Assembly (NCBI RefSeq): GCF_002434505.1 | Contig: NZ_DJKE01000008.1 | Location: forward strand, 423,300 to 487,299 | Direction of reading: 5' to 3' | DNA from: Brevundimonas sp. UBA6550 | Lineage (GTDB): Bacteria; Pseudomonadota; Alphaproteobacteria; Caulobacterales; Caulobacteraceae | Length of the DNA stretch: 64,000 nucleotides | Shown here: in pieces, positions 59,319-64,000 of the stretch | Layout: each line of letters starts with the position of its first letter | Numbering within the stretch: the stretch's first letter is position 1 | Translations under genes and position numbers: made by a program | The notes under the pieces: generated by a model | Told to the model about the DNA's origin: nothing | Databases searched by the model: none | The model's input: the letters and a program-made list of their open reading frames with translations, nothing else

Positions 59319-60644
59319 TCATGATTTCGGCCAACGCCGATGCTGGTCGTCGATGACGACCGGGTGGGCGTGGACGATGCCGCCGTCCTTGAGCCTTACA
59401 CCCTCGGCAAGGTGAGGATCGTCCGCCGTCAGTCCATCGTGGCTGTGCACCACATTCAACGGGTCATGCGCCGGCCAAACGACCAGGCCCAGCACAAGAC
59501 CGGCGGCGCACAGCGCCGAGAGGACGAGGAAGGCCGCCGTGGGGTTCGCTTCGGCCGAGACGAGACCCGCAACCGGATAGGCGATCAGCCAGCAGGCGTG
59601 CGACAGGGCGAACTGTGCGGCGAACAGGGCAGGTCTGTCCCCCGCGCTCGACGACCGGCGAAGCGCGCGACCGGCCGGCGTGATGGTGAGCGAGTAACCG
59701 AAGCCCATCACGATCCACAGTCCGATCAGGATCGGATAGGACCGGGCAATCAAGGCCCCCGCCAGAAGCACACAGGTCATGATCCCGGCCCCCATCAGCA
59801 TGGCCGTGCGGTCGTTCAGCCGGTTCAGGATGCGCGGCAGAACGACGGCCGCCGTCATGGATCCGACCCCGAACGCCGCGAGCGCCCAGGCCGTTGCCTG
59901 CTGCGGCAGATCGAATACGGACTGCACGATGACCACGGTGTTCACGAAGACCATGGCCCCGCCCGCCGCCGTTGCCAGGCTCACCGCGAGCAGGCCACGC
60001 AGCCGAGGCGTGAAGGCGAACAGCCGCACGCCGCCGGTCAGTCGCTTGAGGAACGGCAGGGGCTGAGCCGATGACGGTCGTGGCAAAAGCGCCGTCACCA
60101 CGAAGCCCGCCGAAAGTACGAAGCCGATCGCCGTTCCGACGAAGAGATTGTTGTAGCTGATGACGGCCAGCAGCAGGGCGGCGACCACAGGGCTCGCCAC
60201 GCTCTCCAGATCGGCGGCGAGACGCGAGAGCGACAAGGCCTTCGTATATTCGGCCTCGTCCGAGAGAAGGTCGGGGATCATGGCCTGGAACGCCGGTGTG
60301 AAGGCGGCGGAGGCGACGTAAAGCACGGTCATCAGGGCGTAGACCTGCCAGGCCTGTCCGACGAAGGGCAGGGCGATCGCCACGCCGGCGCGAACGAGAT
60401 CCAGACAGACCAGCAGCGTCTTGCGCGGCAAGCGCGCGGCAAGCGCGCTCGCGAACGGGGCGACGCCGATATAGGCGATCATCTTGATGGCCAGGGCTGC
60501 GCCGAGGACCTCGCCCGCGTTCGCGCCCGCGAGGTCGTGCGCCAACAGTCCCAGGGCCACGGTCGCCATGCCGGTCCCCAGCAGGGCGGCGACCTGAGCG
60601 ATGAAGAGATGCCGATATGCGGCGTTTCGAAGCGGAGAGAACAT
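59319..60644 (-). CDS. MFS transporter with His-containing C-terminal tail
   Basis: 441 residues with 12 membrane helices (AQVAALLGTGMATVALGLLAHDL, FASALAARLPRKTLL as the loop-2 motif). A cytoplasmic tail carries VVHSHDGL, IVHAHPVV and DDQHRRW. His-rich tails are known in nickel/cobalt MFS exporters such as NreB, so metal export is likely. It is transcribed toward the RND operon and away from the MerC-like gene, with a 19-base palindrome between. Confidence 0.85.
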   Translation of the reverse strand: MFSPLRNAAYRHLFIAQVAALLGTGMATVALGLLAHDLAGANAGEVLGAALAIKMIAYIGVAPFASALAARLPRKTLLVCLDLVRAGVAIALPFVGQAWQVYALMTVLYVASAAFTPAFQAMIPDLLSDEAEYTKALSLSRLAADLESVASPVVAALLLAVISYNNLFVGTAIGFVLSAGFVVTALLPRPSSAQPLPFLKRLTGGVRLFAFTPRLRGLLAVSLATAAGGAMVFVNTVVIVQSVFDLPQQATAWALAAFGVGSMTAAVVLPRILNRLNDRTAMLMGAGIMTCVLLAGALIARSYPILIGLWIVMGFGYSLTITPAGRALRRSSSAGDRPALFAAQFALSHACWLIAYPVAGLVSAEANPTAAFLVLSALCAAGLVLGLVVWPAHDPLNVVHSHDGLTADDPHLAEGVRLKDGGIVHAHPVVIDDQHRRWPKS

Positions 60645-60670
60645 CTTTCAATGCCTGACTGACAGGGGTA

Positions 60671-60689
60671 AATGTTACGACGTAACATT
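60671..60689. promoter_or_regulatory. 19-base operator palindrome between MFS and MerC-like genes
   Basis: AATGTTACG and CGTAACATT are perfect arms around a single A. It overlaps the -10 element of a plausible plus-strand promoter (CTGACA at 60659-60664, 18 bases, TAACAT at 60683-60688) and is 27 bases upstream of the MFS start. One metal-responsive regulator could control both genes. Confidence 0.65.
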
Positions 60690-60697
60690 GGAGAATA

Positions 60698-61060
60698 TTG
60701 TTGTCGGAAGCCCTCACACCTCGCCGTTCTGGAGACGTCCTGGGCGCCGGCTTGTCCGTGGTGTGCCTGCTCCACTGTTTGACGGCGCCAGTGTTGGCGA
60801 GTGTTCTTCCGCTGGTCGGCCTGGCCACGACGGAGTGGCTGCATGGGCTTTTCGCCCTGGTGGCGGCGACGTTCGCTTATCTGTCGATCCTGCGTCGCCC
60901 AAGCGTCGGGACCGCTGTCAAAGCCGTCGCCGTTCTGGGGGTGGGATCGCTGGTGTTCGGTGCGACGGAAGTCGCGGGCCATGGCTGGACCGTCTGGAGC
61001 ACGGTGTTTGGCTCTATTCTCCTGATCTCCGCCCACATCGTTTCGATGCGCCGCATGTGA
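60698..61060 (+). CDS. MerC-domain membrane protein
   Basis: 120 residues with four membrane helices. The paired cysteines VVCLLHCLTAPVLAS in the first helix and ESHTW-like helix ends match the MerC family of mercury and metal importers/carriers. The start is TTG, either 60698 or 60701; GGAG at 60690-60693 favours 60701 by spacing. No merA, merT or merR is nearby, so mercury need not be the substrate. Confidence 0.75.
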   Translation: MLSEALTPRRSGDVLGAGLSVVCLLHCLTAPVLASVLPLVGLATTEWLHGLFALVAATFAYLSILRRPSVGTAVKAVAVLGVGSLVFGATEVAGHGWTVWSTVFGSILLISAHIVSMRRM

Positions 61061-61099
61061 AGCTGATCGCCGGTCGGTCAGCATGATTTCATCTTGCCG

Positions 61100-61118
61100 T
61101 ATCCCCTCCAGGGGGATA
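61100..61118. promoter_or_regulatory. CsoR/RcnR-type operator upstream of the metal sensor
   Basis: TATCCCC and GGGGATA flank TCCAG, a C-tract/G-tract inverted repeat like the operators of CsoR-family repressors. It lies 12 bases before the sensor gene, suggesting autorepression. Confidence 0.65.
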
Positions 61119-61129
61119 GGTCAAATTCC

Positions 61130-61405
61130 ATGGCTCATGTTTCTCACGCATCCCACCCGGACGTCATCAAGCGGCTCAAACGCGCCGAAGGTCATTTGCG
61201 GACTGTGATCGGAATGATCGAGGCGGAGCGGTCGTGCCTGGACTTGGCGCAGCAACTGCACGCGATCGAGAAGGCCGTCGCCGCAGCAAAGAAGACGCTC
61301 ATCCACGACCACATCGACCACTGCCTCGCCCACGCGGCCGAGGGCGATCCCGCCGAGGCGCGTCAGGCCATGGGCGAGTTTCGTGAAATCACGAAATATC
61401 TTTGA
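61130..61405 (+). CDS. CsoR/RcnR/FrmR-family metal-sensing repressor
   Basis: 91 residues, all-helical DUF156 fold. HPDVIKRLKRAEGHLRTVIGMIEAE begins the DNA-binding four-helix unit. Candidate ligands are the N-terminal His (HVSHASH), Cys in RSCLDLAQQL and the HDHIDHC cluster, closer to RcnR/DmeR-type Ni/Co sensors than to copper CsoR (which uses C-H-C). A fitting operator lies directly upstream. It is a likely regulator of the metal genes in this cluster. Confidence 0.88.
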   Translation: MAHVSHASHPDVIKRLKRAEGHLRTVIGMIEAERSCLDLAQQLHAIEKAVAAAKKTLIHDHIDHCLAHAAEGDPAEARQAMGEFREITKYL

Positions 61406-61455
61406 AGGGCGTTAGGGCGGTGACACGTCTTAGCGTTGCGAAAGAACGCTGGCTC

Positions 61456-62034
61456 TCAGCTGTTGCGGAACTTTTCGGCTGCAGCACCTCTTGCGATTGC
61501 TCGATAAAGCGTGCTGCGAGAGACGCCTAAGGATGAAGCGACCCCTTCCATAGTTTGATCAGGGTGGCCGAGAAGCAGCTTCGCCTGCTTCAACTGCCTT
61601 TCGGACAAGATAGGGCGGCGCCCGCCTTGCTTACCCCGAGCGCGAGCGGCCGCTAGTCCGGCCATTGTCCGCTCGCGAATGAGGTCCCGCTCCATCTCTG
61701 CCAATGCCGCCATCATATGGAAGAAGAAGCGACCAGCAGGGGTCGTTGTGTCGATACCGTCAGTAAGGCTTCGAAACTCGACACCGCGTTCTCGTAAATT
61801 TCGCACGAACTCGACGAGCTGACCAACGGTTCGCCCCAAACGGTCGAGCTTCCACACGACGAAGACGTCGCCCGAGCGCGCATGGGATAGCGCGTCCCGT
61901 AATGCTGTTCTTTCCGAGCGCACCCCTGAGGCCGCTTCTGAAAAGACACGCTCGCAGCCGGCCTTTTCGAGGGCGTCGATCTGGAGGTCGAGTTTTTGAT
62001 CCGGGGTGGACACCCGCGCGTAACCTAACAGCAT
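61456..62034 (-). CDS. tnpR: Serine recombinase (Tn3-type resolvase/invertase)
   Basis: 192 residues. The resolvase domain has the catalytic Ser in LGYARVSTPDQ (S9), then VFVVWKLDRLGRTVGQL and MERDLIRERTMAGLAAAR. A HTH_7-type C-terminal domain follows (MEGVASSLGVSRSTLYRAIAR). It resolves cointegrates after replicative transposition. A candidate res site lies directly upstream. It belongs to the transposon whose DDE transposase starts at 62788. Confidence 0.92.
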   Translation of the reverse strand: MLLGYARVSTPDQKLDLQIDALEKAGCERVFSEAASGVRSERTALRDALSHARSGDVFVVWKLDRLGRTVGQLVEFVRNLRERGVEFRSLTDGIDTTTPAGRFFFHMMAALAEMERDLIRERTMAGLAAARARGKQGGRRPILSERQLKQAKLLLGHPDQTMEGVASSLGVSRSTLYRAIARGAAAEKFRNS

Positions 62035-62168
62035 GTGTCAGAACTCATTGGCGCTCATGGAAGTGACCCATTGAATCAGCGACAGGGTTTTGACACAAGC
62101 CGCGCATTGTAATGGCTGAGTGTAGCTAGACGGCCAGCCGCCATGTCAGAAACGGTCGTTTTTGACAT
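62035..62168. promoter_or_regulatory. Candidate res site of the resolvase
   Basis: Four related motifs: TGTCAGAAC (62037-62045), GTTTTGACA (62088-62096), TGTCAGAAACG (62144-62154) and CGTTTTTGACA (62157-62167). The last two form a 24-base near-perfect dyad, the size of a res subsite; TGTC ends are typical resolvase contacts. Exact subsite boundaries and the crossover point are not determined. Confidence 0.6.
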
Positions 62169-62186
62169 CTCCTGCAGACAGACTGG

Positions 62187-62208
62187 CCAAGCTTGATTCC
62201 TAGCTTGG
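62187..62208. repeat. Short hairpin downstream of the res site
   Basis: CCAAGCT and AGCTTGG pair around TGATTCCT. It lies between the res site and the small membrane gene on the minus strand. No T-tract; role unknown. Confidence 0.35.
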
Positions 62209-62271
62209 GTCTCAGATCACAGGGGAGGGGCATTGATTCCAAGCGCTGCTGTCACCCGACCGCGACGGAGC

Positions 62272-62430
62272 CTACTTCGTCTCGCGCTCTTCATCTTCGA
62301 GGCGTTTGATGCGCTCGGCGAAAACCTTCTCGAAGATCATGCGAAGGCCTTTGAGCGCCAGACCACCGAGTAGGAAGGCAGTTATGCTCGTGGCGGCCAT
62401 AGCCAGAAACCTAAGGGATAAATCATCCAT
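62272..62430 (-). CDS. Small single-helix membrane protein
   Basis: 52 residues: MDDLSLRFLAMAATSITAFLLGGLAL forms one membrane segment, followed by a charged helix (FAERIKRLEDEERETK). ATG 62428-62430 has GAGAGGA about eight bases upstream. It sits between the res region and the transposase gene. No family is recognised; it may be a passenger of the transposon. Confidence 0.5.
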   Translation of the reverse strand: MDDLSLRFLAMAATSITAFLLGGLALKGLRMIFEKVFAERIKRLEDEERETK

Positions 62431-62787
62431 ACTGCGGATCCTCTCATCGCCCGGTTTACACCATAATGCGCGAGGCAACCGCCCAAGACCACCTTGGTGT
62501 TCGCGCCCAACACCGATGACATGTGGCGCCACCGCTTATAGCCGGCCCCAGCGCGGTCAGTTCTCGGGGCGGGGGCTCGATGGACTAATCCAGATTGCTG
62601 CGTGGAACCTAGGTCGGAGCGCACTCTGACTCCAGGAATATCCAACAGCATTTCAACCTCGCCTGCATCCCGGGGGTAGCACCCGGGCATTGGACTTGAC
62701 GCCTACGCCCCTCGGAAATGCCTTGCAGAGCACGATTTTAGCAGCAACCTTTCGAAACCTTGGGTTTCAGGTTCCTAGAGACGCCGA
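62431..62787. other. Gene-free stretch upstream of the DDE transposase
   Basis: About 357 bases. It contains two inverted repeats, CCCGGG/CCCGGG around 62670-62690 and GAAACC/GGTTTC at 62754-62768 just before the transposase start. These could be transposase binding sites or promoter operators. No coding frame is convincing. Confidence 0.4.
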
Positions 62788-64000
62788 ATGTCGGTCGACT
62801 TGCTAGACGCCGAAGAGCCGGACGAACCGGACGCCGCGTGGCGAGCCGCCGCCGCAGCGCGGTCCGCGCTCCTGCCGTTGGCGCAAATGGTCAGGAAGCG
62901 CCGAGGGGCGGTCGATGCAGCCGCGGCCCAGCTGAATATATCTACGGCTAAAGCTTACCGGATGATCGCTCGTCTGAAAGAGGACGAACGGGCATCTGCG
63001 CTTCTACCCCAAAAGGGCGGACGAGCGCCTGGATCCTCAATGTACGAGGCCGCGGTCGAGGCAATCATTCTGGAGGTTCTCCAGAAGGATTATATGTCCG
63101 GACAGCAGCCACGCGTGGCCTACGTCTTGGAGACGGTTCGCGCGCGGTGCCGAAAGGCCGGTTTGAAACAGCCTGGCCGCAAGGGTCTGATGGCGCGCGT
63201 ACAAGCGCTGGATTTGCACGACCGCCTAAAGGCGCGTCGAGGAAAGAATGCCGCCGAAATCGCAACGCCCAGGCCAGGCGAATTCGTCGCCGAACGGCCA
63301 AACCAAGTCTGGCTCATCGACCACACCGAAGGCGACATCATACTCGTCGATCGCCGATTCCGCCTGCCTATCGGCCGCCCCACCGTTACCCTGATCATCG
63401 ATGCATACACTCGCATGTGCGTGGGTTGTTACGTCAGTCTGGGCAAACCATCTCGCATCCAATCCGGCATGGCGCTGCTCCGAGCATTCCTTCCTAAGGA
63501 GGGGCTCCTAGAGCAAGCCGGGCAAGATTGGGACTGGCCGTGCCAGGGCTTTCCCGAAATCGTTCACTCCGACAACGGTGCAGATTTTCGATCGGACGCC
63601 TTCAGGCGCGGCCTCATCACATACGGCATCACCCCCAAGTTCCGGCCCGTCAGGGAGCCCCGATACGGTGCACTGATCGAGCGCTACATTGGGACAACGA
63701 TGGGTGAACTGCACCTCGTACCCGGCACAACCTTTTCCAATGTGTCCGACCGCGGCGAGTACGACAGCGAAGCGAAAGCCGTTATGTCGCTGGACGGCTT
63801 CGAGAGGTGGCTGTTCCTTCAGATAGGCCGCTATCACATCTCGCCGCATCGAGGAATTGGCGGCTTCACCCCCATATCCCGCTGGAAAGAGAGTGTGAAC
63901 GCAGGGTTCCGGCAAAAAGACGCGCCACCGGGTGCAGCCGTGGATATCATGCTCGCCTTCTTGCCAAGCGATCGTCGCAAGCTGCGCAATACCGGGATCC
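62788..64000 (+). CDS. tniA: TniA/TnsB-type DDE transposase, 3' end cut by the window
   Basis: Open to the right edge, 404 residues visible. N-terminal HTH segments (QLNISTAKAYRMIARLKED; GRAPGSSMYEAAVEAIILEVL) are followed by a Mu/TnsB-type rve core: Asp in NQVWLIDHTEGDIILVD, Asp in EIVHSDNGADFRSD and Glu in YGALIERYIGTTMGE. RYHISPHRGIGGFTPISRWKE follows in the beta-barrel region. The start ATG 62788 has no strong ribosome site. The Tn5053/Tn402 and Tn7-like groups use this enzyme with tniB/tniQ partners, expected beyond the edge. Confidence 0.88.
   Translation, partial: MSVDLLDAEEPDEPDAAWRAAAAARSALLPLAQMVRKRRGAVDAAAAQLNISTAKAYRMIARLKEDERASALLPQKGGRAPGSSMYEAAVEAIILEVLQKDYMSGQQPRVAYVLETVRARCRKAGLKQPGRKGLMARVQALDLHDRLKARRGKNAAEIATPRPGEFVAERPNQVWLIDHTEGDIILVDRRFRLPIGRPTVTLIIDAYTRMCVGCYVSLGKPSRIQSGMALLRAFLPKEGLLEQAGQDWDWPCQGFPEIVHSDNGADFRSDAFRRGLITYGITPKFRPVREPRYGALIERYIGTTMGELHLVPGTTFSNVSDRGEYDSEAKAVMSLDGFERWLFLQIGRYHISPHRGIGGFTPISRWKESVNAGFRQKDAPPGAAVDIMLAFLPSDRRKLRNTGI

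Noticed and set aside
60698..61060. Mercury-resistance operon
   Set aside because: Only a MerC-like protein is present; no merA, merT, merP or merR is seen, and the neighbours point to Zn/Co/Ni/Cd.

Overview
The window is high-GC alphaproteobacterial DNA, most likely from Caulobacterales and probably Brevundimonas. This rests on recognised gene content and order (nrdR-rib-nusB-thiL, yceD-plsX-fabH-ihfA-merR, rplM-rpsI-argC), a C4-type 5-aminolevulinate synthase, an Mg-type HemB, a class I PHA synthase, an ECF/ChrR pair, and alanine at the ParC position equivalent to E. coli Ser80. No database search was possible, so the genus is inference.

Bases 1 to about 43960 are core chromosome. In order they carry: recO (cut by the left edge), a DipZ-like thiol-disulfide transporter, parC, bpt, motB, a 3-hydroxyisobutyrate-dehydrogenase-like enzyme, a GNAT enzyme with hemB, and a secreted methyltransferase; hemA, a small ORF, glyA and nrdR; a tightly overlapping riboflavin-nusB-thiL operon; a proton-pumping pyrophosphatase; bamE; a cytochrome bc1 chaperone; yceD-plsX-fabH-ihfA-merR; heme A synthase with small membrane genes; a PhoX-like phosphatase; rplM-rpsI; argC; msrB; phaC; recJ; a double cold-shock protein; and trhO. 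Four tRNA genes are present: Pro-GGG, Glu-TTC, Pro-TGG and Arg-TCT. The core ends with a singlet-oxygen-type stress module: an ECF sigma factor, a ChrR-like anti-sigma factor and a DUF1295 gene, transcribed away from an FAD oxidoreductase and a DUF1365 gene. Both directions have a matching promoter of the form nGATCC-N16-CGTA.

From about 43960 to the right edge everything is accessory. Bases 43960-46650 hold a shortened hypothetical gene, an orphan antitoxin-like gene and an IS3-family element that has removed the 5' end of a MazG-like pyrophosphohydrolase gene.

Bases 46645-51142 hold the most unusual part. An acyl-carrier-like protein, an XRE regulator, an ImmA/IrrE metallopeptidase with a C-terminal chagasin-like cysteine-protease-inhibitor domain, a papain-like C1 peptidase and a thymidylate-synthase-like protein lie in one tightly packed operon. 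It converges on the pyrophosphohydrolase and a uracil-DNA-glycosylase-like gene. I know of no described system with this composition. It reads as a regulated proteolysis unit joined to a nucleotide-handling unit, possibly for phage defence or stress; the function is inference.

Bases 51510-61405 are a metal-resistance island: a His-rich periplasmic protein, a CzcCBA-type HME-RND pump, a HupE/UreJ-like protein, a membrane-anchored protein, an MFS exporter, a MerC-like protein and a CsoR/RcnR-family sensor, with clear operator palindromes. Bases 61456-64000 belong to a transposon with a serine resolvase, a candidate res site and a TniA/TnsB-type DDE transposase cut by the right edge.
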